From: Compostibacter hankyongensis
Lineage (GTDB): Bacteria > Bacteroidota > Bacteroidia > Chitinophagales > Chitinophagaceae
Assembly: GCF_039541075.1 (NCBI RefSeq)
Contig: NZ_BAABFN010000002.1
Coordinates: forward strand, 868,001-932,000
Direction of reading: 5' to 3'
DNA length: 64,000 bases
Shown: one piece after another, positions 50,159 to 59,315 of the stretch
How positions within the stretch are numbered: the first letter of the stretch is position 1
Layout of the letters: each line of letters begins with the position of its first letter
Position numbers and translations under genes: made by a program
The notes under the pieces: model-generated
Told to the model about the DNA's origin: nothing
Database searches by the model: none
What the model saw: only the letters and a program-made list of their open reading frames with translations

Positions 50159-50374
50159 TCAGGAAATTTTTTGTTGTCTATAGTTTTTATAAATATTTGT
50201 ATTCGCATAGCTCCCTTTTGAATCGGCAGCCATCAGGCTGTCATACTCATACTGAGGCACATCGTAATATTCATATATCGAACCTCCTTTTTTAAATTGA
50301 ATCGTTAATGTTGCACTGTCTGAATCATATCCGATTGCTTCAATGTTTGAAGAATTTACTGGTACCATTTCCAT
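50159..50374 (-). CDS. KTSC domain protein
   Basis: A 71-residue protein that is almost entirely one KTSC domain, named for its similarity to the C-terminus of lysyl-tRNA synthetases. Motifs are VNSSNIEAIGYDSDSATLTI, then YEYYDVPQYEY, then ADSKGSYANTNIYKNY. The domain may bind RNA, but no activity is established as far as I know. It starts 18 nt after the HerA stop on the same strand, so it is probably the third gene of a SIR2-HerA-KTSC operon. A role in defence is inferred from position only. It could also be a passenger. Confidence 0.8.
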   Translation of the reverse strand: MEMVPVNSSNIEAIGYDSDSATLTIQFKKGGSIYEYYDVPQYEYDSLMAADSKGSYANTNIYKNYRQQKIS

Positions 50375-50392
50375 GAATTCTTAATTTTAAGG

Positions 50393-52180
50393 TTATTTTT
50401 TAATGATTGATTTTTGCTCTCTTATTGCAGTTACAACTGTTTTGTAATTGTCTTTATTCGGCACGAAAGTCTTTTTCCAGGAATCTACAAGGTTTGGGTC
50501 ATTGCTTGAAGGACGAGGTTCAACTATTTCAATACGAACTCTTGATGGTATATTGATTGCCTCGCCTACGACAATTGCTTCTCCAATCCTAAGCGATGGA
50601 AGCAATTCTATAAGGCTATTCATATTATTGGGTGCAGAAGATTGAACCGTTCCTTTATCTCCACTGTTTGTCAGCCTTAGCGCAATGAACGTACCTACTT
50701 GTGCTAAAATAGTTTCTGATATTTCAGATGGTCTTTGAGTAACAACCATTGCCCCAATGCCAAACTTTCTTCCCTCTTTGAATATTTTCTCGACAGCTTT
50801 TCTAGCATATCCATATATGTGGGAACTTTTTTCAGACCTTGGCAAATATGAATGGGCTTCCTCATAAACCATAAGTAATGGCCTATTACGACCTGTGTAC
50901 CCTTCAAATCTTCCCCAATACATGGAGTCGTATAAGAATCTGCTAATTAATCCAACCGATATATCAATCAATTCAAAAGGAATTCCACTAAGGTCAAGTA
51001 TCGTTAACCTATTATCATGTTCTATCCAAGATCTAAAAAGGTGGTCAATATCATTATTGGGATCTTCAGCATCACTATAATCACTAGGACTAAACATAAA
51101 GCTGTATCTGCTATCCTTTATTCTGGAATATATTTTCCCAGAATAAGAGTACATTGTCTGTCTTTTTGATTTGAACGGCACCCCTCCGCCGGGTGAATAA
51201 GGTGTAAACCGCGCTGGTTTTAATGTTTTTGGATCTCCTTCTTCTTCTATACACTCGTTAGCAGGAATATGATTACTTGTATGGTTATATGTGGCATTGA
51301 CTTCTCTGTCAAAATCGTACCACATTTGTTTAATATCAAAAGGAATAGGAGAATCAGCAGTTATATAATCTGGATTTACTATTCCGGCTTTTAATTTACC
51401 GGCGTTTGCCTTTTTCAATGCTATTATTTTCTCTCGCAGTTCTTTATCTTCCGGTTTTTCTTGCCCTTCGGAGCGACCAACTAAAAAAAATGAAAGCTCA
51501 TCAAATGTCATTGCCCAAAAAGGAACACACAAAGGATTAGTTTTGTCATTTATCTTAAATATCTGAGCATTTTCCTTAAAGGCTGATGAATATTCTCCGT
51601 GTGTGTCAACTAACACAATTCTTGATCCTGAATAATCATTTAGAATGCTTTTTACCAGGTGAGCAGTAGTATTAGATTTCCCACTGCCAGTGGATCCTAA
51701 AATGGCAGAGTGTCTGAGAATCAGGTTATGGATATCAATATATACCGAAAGATTTTCCGAAGATGAATGTTTGCCAATTTCTACAAATCCTTCCGACTTA
51801 TCTCCATAAATAAGTCTTAAATCTTCCTCTGTAACAATGTGTACTTCATCGTTAATCGTGGGGAACGTCCCGACACCTTTTTGAAAACATTCACCTCCCA
51901 GTTTTTCACCTATCAATTGAACTTGAAGAAATCTTAAACCATAATTAGGTTCATAACTGGCATTATCAATCGCTGCAGGAGTATTGCTAACGGAGGATAC
52001 AAGGCCGTAAAGCGTTAGACTGCCAACTGGGAATTTTACAAATGTACCTATCTGTCCAATTTTATATAATCTGCCGTTAATGATTGGTGCGGCGGAAGGA
52101 ATATCTTTTGACACCTCCACCTCCACGCTTCCGCTATTTACATTTATAACCTTTCCTAAATATGTAATTTCTGACTGCAT
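50393..52180 (-). CDS. HerA-like ATPase (DUF87)
   Basis: A FtsK/HerA-type hexameric DNA-translocating ATPase, 595 residues. An N-terminal HAS-like beta-barrel (about 1-95) precedes the ATPase core with Walker A GSTGSGKS (about 162-169) and the Walker B/glutamate segment VYEEAHSYLPR (about 439). The arginine-finger region is VTQRPSEIS. It begins 2 nt after the SIR2 stop, so the two are coupled. SIR2-HerA pairs are a known anti-phage module in which the two proteins form one large assembly with NAD-depleting or nuclease activity. The gene is clearly AT-richer than flanking chromosome. Confidence 0.92.
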   Translation of the reverse strand: MQSEITYLGKVINVNSGSVEVEVSKDIPSAAPIINGRLYKIGQIGTFVKFPVGSLTLYGLVSSVSNTPAAIDNASYEPNYGLRFLQVQLIGEKLGGECFQKGVGTFPTINDEVHIVTEEDLRLIYGDKSEGFVEIGKHSSSENLSVYIDIHNLILRHSAILGSTGSGKSNTTAHLVKSILNDYSGSRIVLVDTHGEYSSAFKENAQIFKINDKTNPLCVPFWAMTFDELSFFLVGRSEGQEKPEDKELREKIIALKKANAGKLKAGIVNPDYITADSPIPFDIKQMWYDFDREVNATYNHTSNHIPANECIEEEGDPKTLKPARFTPYSPGGGVPFKSKRQTMYSYSGKIYSRIKDSRYSFMFSPSDYSDAEDPNNDIDHLFRSWIEHDNRLTILDLSGIPFELIDISVGLISRFLYDSMYWGRFEGYTGRNRPLLMVYEEAHSYLPRSEKSSHIYGYARKAVEKIFKEGRKFGIGAMVVTQRPSEISETILAQVGTFIALRLTNSGDKGTVQSSAPNNMNSLIELLPSLRIGEAIVVGEAINIPSRVRIEIVEPRPSSNDPNLVDSWKKTFVPNKDNYKTVVTAIREQKSIIKK

Positions 52181-52182
52181 GG

Positions 52183-53349
52183 TTATTTAATTTGGTTTTC
52201 TATTTTGTCTTTTATGCCAGAACATAGTATGAGAAAATTAACCAGTTCTTTAAAGTCTCCAAGTTTCAACTTATCCTTATCCCAAAAAGGGTCAAGTAAA
52301 TCCCCTTTTTTAGTATGCTTCCATTCGCCAGCGATTCCGGAAATTGATGCTTTAGAAGGACCAATCAATGTTAAGTTTGGGAAATTTTTTCCCTCACTTA
52401 TAATTTTCTCCAGAGGGTTATCATCATAAAAGAAGCCGATAACCTGAAGTCTATTATTTTGATTGAGAGCATTAAAAATTACTTCATTAATATGATCATC
52501 AGAAAATGAATATCCACTTATGATAAATATTCCCTCGCCACTAATCAAGCATTCTTTTAACCTGTCAAAATAACTTGTGAAAGGTTGTTTACGGGATGAT
52601 TCATATTTATCTCTGGACGGATATATTACTAACTCCGAATCTGGCAATTTTTCTTTTGCCCCAGAGCTTAACCGTATCACTCTATAGGTATTATCTTCTT
52701 TCTTTTTCCAAAACCAACCTAAGGAACCGTGCAATTTCCAAAGTCTTATCCATGAGATGGGTGGCCGATCATATTTTGATTTTCCATCTAATGTTTCATG
52801 ACAAAAGAATGGTTCATAAGCTCCTATAAAACCATCATAAAAAGGGATTAATAAATCCTCAAACGATTTCTCAAGAATCAAGTCGTAGTTTGTAGTAAAA
52901 ATTTCCTTGGTGAAATCCCTTGACACCCAGTTTAACCAGCTAATAAAACTTTTTGCTATCTTCAGGTTTGCCGTTTGCTCTTCCCCCGAGATTATTTCAT
53001 AAATTTTATTACAGATTGCTTTGTCTAGGTTAGTGGCTCGTTCGCCGTTAATTCCATCAAATGATTTCGTAGCTTTCTCATTTGTTAGTTGCCTAATAAG
53101 TCGAATTTGATTAAGAATCGCTTCGATATGCTGGCTTTCATTGTCAAGGGATTTCTTAATTGAATCGAAATCTTTTTTACAATCTTTTTGCAGAGAATCT
53201 TCGACCTTCTTTGTGAGACTAGCAATATCAGATATTCCCATTGCTTTTGATGTGCCGGCTCCAAACAGAAATCCCAGTCGTTTTGTATAGGATAGTTGAT
53301 TTCTTATTTCTAATAGTTCCCTTAATGGATTATGTTTGTAATTATTCAT
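52183..53349 (-). CDS. SIR2-family NADase (defence type)
   Basis: A 388-residue protein with the NAD-binding SIR2 fold: GAGTS at residues 30-34, TNYD at 153-156 and KLHGS ending near 209 (His about 207, the expected catalytic histidine). The C-terminal part contains IFIISGYSFSDDHINE, typical of SIR2-like defence proteins. In such systems SIR2 consumes NAD when phage is sensed, which halts growth. It is the first gene of the pair with herA (2-nt gap) and lies 70 nt after sbcC on the same strand. Very AT-rich, which suggests separate origin from the SbcCD genes. Confidence 0.92.
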   Translation of the reverse strand: MNNYKHNPLRELLEIRNQLSYTKRLGFLFGAGTSKAMGISDIASLTKKVEDSLQKDCKKDFDSIKKSLDNESQHIEAILNQIRLIRQLTNEKATKSFDGINGERATNLDKAICNKIYEIISGEEQTANLKIAKSFISWLNWVSRDFTKEIFTTNYDLILEKSFEDLLIPFYDGFIGAYEPFFCHETLDGKSKYDRPPISWIRLWKLHGSLGWFWKKKEDNTYRVIRLSSGAKEKLPDSELVIYPSRDKYESSRKQPFTSYFDRLKECLISGEGIFIISGYSFSDDHINEVIFNALNQNNRLQVIGFFYDDNPLEKIISEGKNFPNLTLIGPSKASISGIAGEWKHTKKGDLLDPFWDKDKLKLGDFKELVNFLILCSGIKDKIENQIK

Positions 53350-53419
53350 ATTCGTTGGGTTGTAGAATTAACATAAGTTGTTTCTTATTTGCCCTTATGT
53401 TCCATTGTCTATTCTTTTT

Positions 53420-56400
53420 CTAAATTTCCACCACCTCCACCTTACTCCTTCCACCCTGCTGCTTACTCACCTTGATCTGCACCGGTATCCGCTCCGTCAT
53501 CTCTTGCACGTGAGAAATCACCCCTACTTTTCGTCCCTGGTTATGCAACCGTTCCAAGGCATCCATAGCGATATTTAATGTTGCAGGATCAAGCGAACCG
53601 AAACCCTCATCAATGAATAAGGACTCTACTTTCATTCGGCTGGAGGACAAGGAGGCCAGGCCTAAAGCCAGCGCCAGGGAGACGAGAAAAGATTCGCCAC
53701 CGGATAGGGAATATACCGTGCGCACTTCATCGCCCATGTCCAGATCTATGACCTGCAACCCTAAGGAATCAGGAATTCGCTGCAGGACATACCGTTTACT
53801 GAGCACTTCCAAATGAACATTGGCATAGCTTAACAGCACATCCAGGGTATATTCCTGGGCAATCTGCCGGAATTTCTTGCCATCGGCAGAGCCGATCAGC
53901 TCATTGAGCTTCGCCCAGTTTTCAAATATAGCAGCCTGCTTTTCTATGTCCTGCAACAAGGTACCGATGCGCTGCTTATGCAACGCGTCTTCTCTTAGCT
54001 TAAAGTCAATTTCATGGGTTTGTTGCATATGTTGCTTTAATAGATCCTGCGCTTCGGTTCTTAAGGCGTTCAGCGCTTCCGGCGTTCTTTCGGAAGGCCG
54101 CTGTTCGGCATGTGCAGTCCATGCTTTTGTTCGTTCTTCCAAAATGGATGTCGCCTGCATCACCGCATCGTCTATCGCCCGTAAGGCGGCTCTTTCTTTT
54201 TCTATCCAGTCCTGGGTAAAGGCTAAAAGAGATAAAAGGTCTTCCTGGGTAAGCGCTGTTCCGTGTTGTCGATTGTGTCCGGTGAGCCAGACGGAGAACT
54301 GCTCCTTTAGCGCGGATTCTTGCTGAGATAAAGCGCGTATATCTTTTTCCAGTTGTTCCTGTTGCGCCTGGCTTCGGGTGATATCGCCTTGGATTTTGTC
54401 TGCTGTTTTTCGTTGTTCCTCTAATGCCTGTTTCGCTACATGGACGGATTCCCGCAACCGTGCCTCTACTGCTGTTACGGGATCGCCATTGAACAGCGTT
54501 CTTCTTTGGTCAGACAACGCTTTATGCAAATCCTGCAGCTTCAAAAGTTTCTGTTCACTGACTTGTACGGCTTCCCGGGTGCTTTTGATCTGCTCCTGAA
54601 TACCTTTTCTCTTTTCCGCCAGTATGCTTTGTTGATGCATATGTTCATCAAGCCGGGTGGTATTGGCTTTCCAGTCACGGGCAAATTCCCGGATATGGGT
54701 TACAAACGGCTCCGGGGCGGACTGCCAGTTTTCCAGCCACTTTTCCGATGCGAAATAGACCGCCAGGTTTTGGGTGATATCATCTAAATTTTTACGAATT
54801 TGCTCCTGTTCTGCCGTGTCTTTCTTTTGTTGTTCCCGGAGGGTTTTGAGCGCTCTTTCCGTATCCTTTAGCTGGTTTTCCGCCTCGTTTAGCTGTTTTT
54901 CCAGTGCGGCAAGTTGCGTTTGATGATCCTCCAGCTGTTCTTTTTGCTTTTGATAAGCCTGTATCTGTCCCTGTAATCGCTGCTGTTGCGCTTTTTGCTG
55001 CTGCAATTGTGTCTGCAACCAGGCCGTCCTTTCCTCCAAAGGTTGCGCATTGCATTTTTCAGCTACCCGGAAGTCCGACCAATTAGATTCAAGTCCTTTT
55101 ACCGATGCCTCGTTATGGGCAATTTTATCTTCCAGTTCCCCAATGATCTTTCCAGATGTGGTACAGCTTTGGTTCAGGCGGGTATGGGCCGTCAGTTGCT
55201 GTGTATAAGCGGCTTCATTTTGCGCATGCGCGCTTTCCAGTTCGGAAAGGACATGATCAAGTTCCGGATGACGGGTCGCGTAGGGGTGATCAGTGCTGCC
55301 ACAAACCGGGCAGGGCGCTTCCGGCTCTAATTGGTGGCGAAGCCGCGTTACACTTTCCGTGGCCGCCATTCTGGCTTTCTCTAACATTTTCAAGGAAGCG
55401 CTTCTTGCTGATTTTGTTGCCTCCAGCAGCTTTTCCGTTGCGGCTAATTGCGCCGTGTTTTGCGCCAGCTCTTCTTTGGTTTGCTTCAGCGATTGCAATA
55501 GTGTACCTTTTTCTGCTATGGCGTGTGCTAATAATTGCCAATGTGCCGCTGCCGCAACCAGGTCTTCTATGGAATGGTCTAAAGAAGACTTTTCTTTCTC
55601 CATATCCTGTAGGGATATCCCCGATAAAGCTGTCTGTAAAGATTGACAGTCACTTTGCTTTTGTTGCCGGGAAGACTGGATAGCTGTTCGCTGCCCCTCT
55701 AAGATTTGTTGCTCCTGCTGGAGCTTTTTAGAGTCTTCATCGGCGGCGTGGATACGGTCGGTACAATTTCGCAGTTTTTCCAGGATGTCTGCCGCATCCT
55801 CCAGTTTAGATAAAATCAGGCTTTCCTGTTCAGCAATCGGCCGGCGGGATTCGTTTTCAGCTTTCCATTGACGCAGTCTTTCTATTTCTTTTTCTACGGC
55901 GTCCAGCGCTTTTTCTACCCGGGCCGCTTCTTCCTTTTGTGCCGTTTCTTTTTTACGAACAACGGCCACGTCATTTGTAGCCTGTTTGAGCTGCTCCGCT
56001 TTTTCAGCAAGCTGTACATCCAGGGCCTTTCCTGTATTCAGCAAGGGCTTCGCCTGGTCTTCTTCCTGTTCCTTGGTTTTTAAAGCGGTAGTAGCCTGCT
56101 CCAATGCCGCATTGGATAATTTTTGCTGTTCCTTCAAGGCATTCAGGTTCGCAGCAAGCTCTTCCACCTCATTTGACCGGGCCGTAATTTGTTCCCCGGC
56201 ACTTTGCAGTGAACTGACAACAGGCCTTGCCGGCTGAATACGCATCACTTGCTGAAATTGCTGCTCCCGGGATTGTGCTTCCGTTTTGGCGGAAGTGGCC
56301 TGATCATGCTGTATAGTGGCAGCCTGCACCCCGTCCTGTAATTTTAATAACTGTTCATGCCAGCTCACTTCTTTATTCAGCTCAGCTATCTGCTTTTCAT

Positions 56401-57151
56401 CGGTTGCTATGGCTATCTTCAACGCTTGCCGTTGCTTTTGTAATGCGCTTAATTCTTCAGTAGTAAGGGTGGCTATGCCTTCCCGTTGCACATGCAGCTC
56501 TCTTAGTTTTTGTTGTTCTTCCCGCTGATGCTCAAAAACCTTTATAGAAATTTCTGAATAAACAGAAGTGCCGGTCAGCTTTTCGAGCAACGAGGACTTT
56601 TCATCTTTCCCGGCTTTCAGAAATGCGGTAAAATCTCCCTGGGCCAATAACACAGAGCGGGTGAATTGTTCAAAATTCAGTCCAACCAGGCGCTCGATCT
56701 CCGGTAATAATTCCGTTTTTTTGCCGGGAATGTCCTGGTGGGTCGTGATGTTCTTCAGCGACATTTCATAGGGCTGCAGATTACCGTCCGCCTTATGACG
56801 CGCTCTCCTGACGCTCCAGGTGGCCCGGTAATACTGCCCGTCAACGCCTTCAAAATCTACTTCGGCATAACCACCGGAAGTGCCGTCTCTTAATATGCCC
56901 CGCACATCGTCCTGCTTAATGGTGCTGCCTGTGATATCTGTAATATCGATACCATTTTCAGCCAGCCGGTACCGGGGCGTCCGGGCATAGAGTGCGAGAC
57001 ATAAAGCATCCAGTATGGTTGATTTTCCGGCGCCCGTTGGCCCCGTTATGGCGAAAATCCCCGCAGAACAAAGCGGTTCCTGGGTAAAATCGATTTCGGT
57101 ATTACCGTCCAGCGAGGCCAGGTTTTGAATGCGTATGGCTTGTATCTTCAT
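53420..57151 (-). CDS. sbcC: SbcC, ATPase subunit of the SbcCD nuclease
   Basis: SbcC is the Rad50-like SMC ATPase that with SbcD cuts hairpins and DNA ends. The 1243-residue protein has Walker A ITGPTGAGKST near residue 35-45, two very long coiled-coil arms rich in Gln/Glu/Lys, a zinc hook with CPVC (Cys about 614) near the middle, the ABC signature SLSGGESFLVS and a Walker B LFIDEGFGSLD near the C-terminus. Longer than many SbcC proteins but intact. Its start overlaps the sbcD stop by 4 nt. In this island it may supply end-processing to a mobile or defence module; a second, chromosomal copy cannot be ruled in or out. Confidence 0.94.
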   Translation of the reverse strand: MKIQAIRIQNLASLDGNTEIDFTQEPLCSAGIFAITGPTGAGKSTILDALCLALYARTPRYRLAENGIDITDITGSTIKQDDVRGILRDGTSGGYAEVDFEGVDGQYYRATWSVRRARHKADGNLQPYEMSLKNITTHQDIPGKKTELLPEIERLVGLNFEQFTRSVLLAQGDFTAFLKAGKDEKSSLLEKLTGTSVYSEISIKVFEHQREEQQKLRELHVQREGIATLTTEELSALQKQRQALKIAIATDEKQIAELNKEVSWHEQLLKLQDGVQAATIQHDQATSAKTEAQSREQQFQQVMRIQPARPVVSSLQSAGEQITARSNEVEELAANLNALKEQQKLSNAALEQATTALKTKEQEEDQAKPLLNTGKALDVQLAEKAEQLKQATNDVAVVRKKETAQKEEAARVEKALDAVEKEIERLRQWKAENESRRPIAEQESLILSKLEDAADILEKLRNCTDRIHAADEDSKKLQQEQQILEGQRTAIQSSRQQKQSDCQSLQTALSGISLQDMEKEKSSLDHSIEDLVAAAAHWQLLAHAIAEKGTLLQSLKQTKEELAQNTAQLAATEKLLEATKSARSASLKMLEKARMAATESVTRLRHQLEPEAPCPVCGSTDHPYATRHPELDHVLSELESAHAQNEAAYTQQLTAHTRLNQSCTTSGKIIGELEDKIAHNEASVKGLESNWSDFRVAEKCNAQPLEERTAWLQTQLQQQKAQQQRLQGQIQAYQKQKEQLEDHQTQLAALEKQLNEAENQLKDTERALKTLREQQKKDTAEQEQIRKNLDDITQNLAVYFASEKWLENWQSAPEPFVTHIREFARDWKANTTRLDEHMHQQSILAEKRKGIQEQIKSTREAVQVSEQKLLKLQDLHKALSDQRRTLFNGDPVTAVEARLRESVHVAKQALEEQRKTADKIQGDITRSQAQQEQLEKDIRALSQQESALKEQFSVWLTGHNRQHGTALTQEDLLSLLAFTQDWIEKERAALRAIDDAVMQATSILEERTKAWTAHAEQRPSERTPEALNALRTEAQDLLKQHMQQTHEIDFKLREDALHKQRIGTLLQDIEKQAAIFENWAKLNELIGSADGKKFRQIAQEYTLDVLLSYANVHLEVLSKRYVLQRIPDSLGLQVIDLDMGDEVRTVYSLSGGESFLVSLALALGLASLSSSRMKVESLFIDEGFGSLDPATLNIAMDALERLHNQGRKVGVISHVQEMTERIPVQIKVSKQQGGRSKVEVVEI

Positions 57152-58392
57152 GCTTCCGGTTCGTTTACTTCCTGTGCCACCTGCTGAAAAAGCTGCTGCA
57201 GGTCTTCGGGTAGGGGATTGTTATATTTACTTTGATATACTTTCTGGACTACTTCCAACGGTTGCAGCTCTTTAAGCGCCTCAGCACTAACCGCTGGGCT
57301 TTCGCCGGGTTGCTTTTCCGGCGTATTATAGCACACATCTATTTTCGCCAGCCGGAATTTTTTACCGGCGAGCGCGGTTTCTACCTTATGCCGCAGACCG
57401 GGCTCCGGGCCTTCCAGCAGCACGCGGACTTCCAGGTACGGTGCAGTCTGGCTGTCCCCTTCAAAAGCGGCTAATTGCTGCAGGGAATCAAGAACTTCCG
57501 GCAGGGCACTATGTACGGCGGGTACCCGCAGAAGCGGAACGGAGACCGGGATTTCGATGGCTTTCAATTCTTCTATATGGCCTGCTCCTATATTGAATAC
57601 AATAACCTGGTGCTTATAATGGGTTTCTGAAAAAGACATGGGTAAGGGACTGCCGCAGTAGCGGATATGTTCCTTTCCACCAACGCGCTGGGCTTTATGA
57701 ATATGGCCTAAGGCCACATACCGGATATTATGGTCAAAAGCCGCTGCGGAAATGCATTCTACGCCGCCCATGATCGGTCTTTCCGTTTTATCGATATCAC
57801 CCACTTCAGCCTGCTGCGCATGCAGATGCCCCATAGCAATAATGGCTTGCTCGGGTTCTTTCTGTGATGCCGCATATTCGTATGCGGCTTTATAAAAAGC
57901 GGTAATGCCCTCGGCATAAGGATTGGCGCAATCGGGTAGGGAAGGATAATCTCCCATTCGTAAAAACGGAGCGGCGATGCACCATGCTTTCGTATTACCC
58001 GCTTTATCTTTTAGCGGCAGCGTGATTTTGCTATAGTCAATATTTCCGTTCCAGTCCTTTTCGATAAGACCTACAATGTGGATGTTGGACGATTCCAAGA
58101 GAGGCTTCGGAGATTCAAGGCGCGAGGCGGAATCATGGTTTCCGGCGGTGACGATGATCTGTAAATCGGGATTTTGCTTCACTGTCTGGTTCAGAAAGGA
58201 ATAGAACATCTTTATCGATGCCGCCGAAGGATTGGAGAGGTCAAATACATCCCCGCTGACCAGCAAAACATCTATCTGTTCTGTAGTCAGGGTTGCCAAC
58301 AGCCAATCTAAAAACCGTTGATGTTCGTAGGTACGGTCATATTCATGAAACAGCTGGCCTATGTGCCAGTCGGCGGTATGGAGGATGTTCAT
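57148..58392 (-). CDS. sbcD: SbcD, nuclease subunit of the SbcCD complex
   Basis: The Mre11-like metallophosphatase partner of SbcC. The 414-residue protein carries the five phosphoesterase motifs: ADWHIGQ (near 7), LVSGDVFDL (near 43), TAGNHDS (near 80), MGHLHA and ALGHIHKAQ, plus a capping C-terminal domain. Length is normal. It is the first gene of the leftward series sbcD-sbcC-SIR2-herA-KTSC. A possible -7 region upstream (58393-58560) is AT-rich but I see no exact consensus box. Confidence 0.94.
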   Translation of the reverse strand: MNILHTADWHIGQLFHEYDRTYEHQRFLDWLLATLTTEQIDVLLVSGDVFDLSNPSAASIKMFYSFLNQTVKQNPDLQIIVTAGNHDSASRLESPKPLLESSNIHIVGLIEKDWNGNIDYSKITLPLKDKAGNTKAWCIAAPFLRMGDYPSLPDCANPYAEGITAFYKAAYEYAASQKEPEQAIIAMGHLHAQQAEVGDIDKTERPIMGGVECISAAAFDHNIRYVALGHIHKAQRVGGKEHIRYCGSPLPMSFSETHYKHQVIVFNIGAGHIEELKAIEIPVSVPLLRVPAVHSALPEVLDSLQQLAAFEGDSQTAPYLEVRVLLEGPEPGLRHKVETALAGKKFRLAKIDVCYNTPEKQPGESPAVSAEALKELQPLEVVQKVYQSKYNNPLPEDLQQLFQQVAQEVNEPEA

Positions 58393-58745
58393 TAAAAGGG
58401 AGTTGATATGTTTTCATGGGCAGTTGATTGATTAATCGGGAAGACAAATAGCGGAACGCTATGGCGAGCGATAGCGGGTTAACGCTTTTCTTTTCATGGT
58501 TAATTATAGGTTATAAAACGTTGCTTATAAGGATATAAAATTAGCCTAATTTATATAAAAATTTAAATACTTCGAGAAGAAAATTCACTTTTCAGGAAAA
58601 AAAGCTGGATTTTATTGAGATATACTGGAAAGAGAAGCTGATCCTTACTGCTTGGCTGCTCTTTCGATAGTGGGAATTCCGGGAGATTAAAGGTTCGGAA
58701 AAAGACCGGCTGCAGCTAGACGCTTTTCTTAAGTTGCGGGCGAGA
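58393..58745. other. Intergenic region in the island between sbcD and the DUF6922-like orphan
   Basis: AT-rich. A cluster of short inverted repeats lies at 58448-58500, for example ATAGCG-GAA-CGCTAT and AGCG-GGTTA-ACGCT with a following TTTTCTTTT. From 58602 a plus-strand frame reads coding-like around one TAG at 58668 (for example EIKGSEKDRLQLDAFLKLR after the stop). I cannot assign it; it may be a gene relic. Confidence 0.4.
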
Positions 58746-59222
58746 CTATTTCCGGATGCAACATCGCATCTCCTCCTTTTTAAGACCAAAATAATGTGCT
58801 ACCTCTTCCAGAATGCCGCCAGGCAGGAAGTTGATCTCTTCTTTCAGCGTCGTTATTATTTTATCCCTGCCATAAAAGCGGATCAACTCCTCCCATTCTT
58901 TTCCACTGCCGCGTTCAAGAATACGCTGGATAATCGTCCGGTAGCTCGCCTGCCAGTCTATCCGGTCATAATCCGCCTCCCAGAAAAACCGTTTCGGCAG
59001 ATCCGGTCTCGGCCGGGCGAAGACCTGTTTCCGCTCAATCCGCGCGGCATCGTTTTCATAGCTTCCCTTTGATAAGTGATTATCCAGGGTATGATAATTG
59101 AACTGCGGGTAGCTTTGACAGAAAACCTTCAAATTAGAAAACATCTCGACCCTGCCAGAAGGATTCTTCCAGTGAACCAATACATATCGGGTAAGATAAT
59201 AAAAATACCGATATTGAGCAAT
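58746..59222 (-). CDS. DUF6922-like orphan protein, start unclear
   Basis: The C-terminal half (DYDRIDWQASYRTIIQRIL, then WEELIRFYGRDKI) resembles Bacteroidota DUF6922 proteins, often found beside AbiEii-type nucleotidyltransferase toxins. The N-terminal half (NLKVFCQSYPQFNYHTLDNH) looks like a DNA-binding segment of small Bacteroidota regulators. Conserved-looking sequence continues upstream of the first TTG (59180) to about 59222 (IAQYRYFYYLTRYVLVHW), where the only start is a rare ATT before a stop at 59244. So the gene either uses ATT or was truncated at the island edge. The expected toxin partner is absent. Function unknown. Confidence 0.55.
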   Translation of the reverse strand: MAQYRYFYYLTRYVLVHWKNPSGRVEMFSNLKVFCQSYPQFNYHTLDNHLSKGSYENDAARIERKQVFARPRPDLPKRFFWEADYDRIDWQASYRTIIQRILERGSGKEWEELIRFYGRDKIITTLKEEINFLPGGILEEVAHYFGLKKEEMRCCIRK

Positions 59223-59315
59223 ATTAACCCTTCTATTTGATTTTTAATCCCTTAAATCCGCCAGCCGCTGCAAATCATCGAGAAAATGGTTCGTAAATCG
59301 TCCAGCCAGGACGAC

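Noticed and set aside
49914..50183. An 89-codon gene after DUF3892
   Set aside because: It is a frameshifted relic of the helicase C-terminus and is annotated as such.
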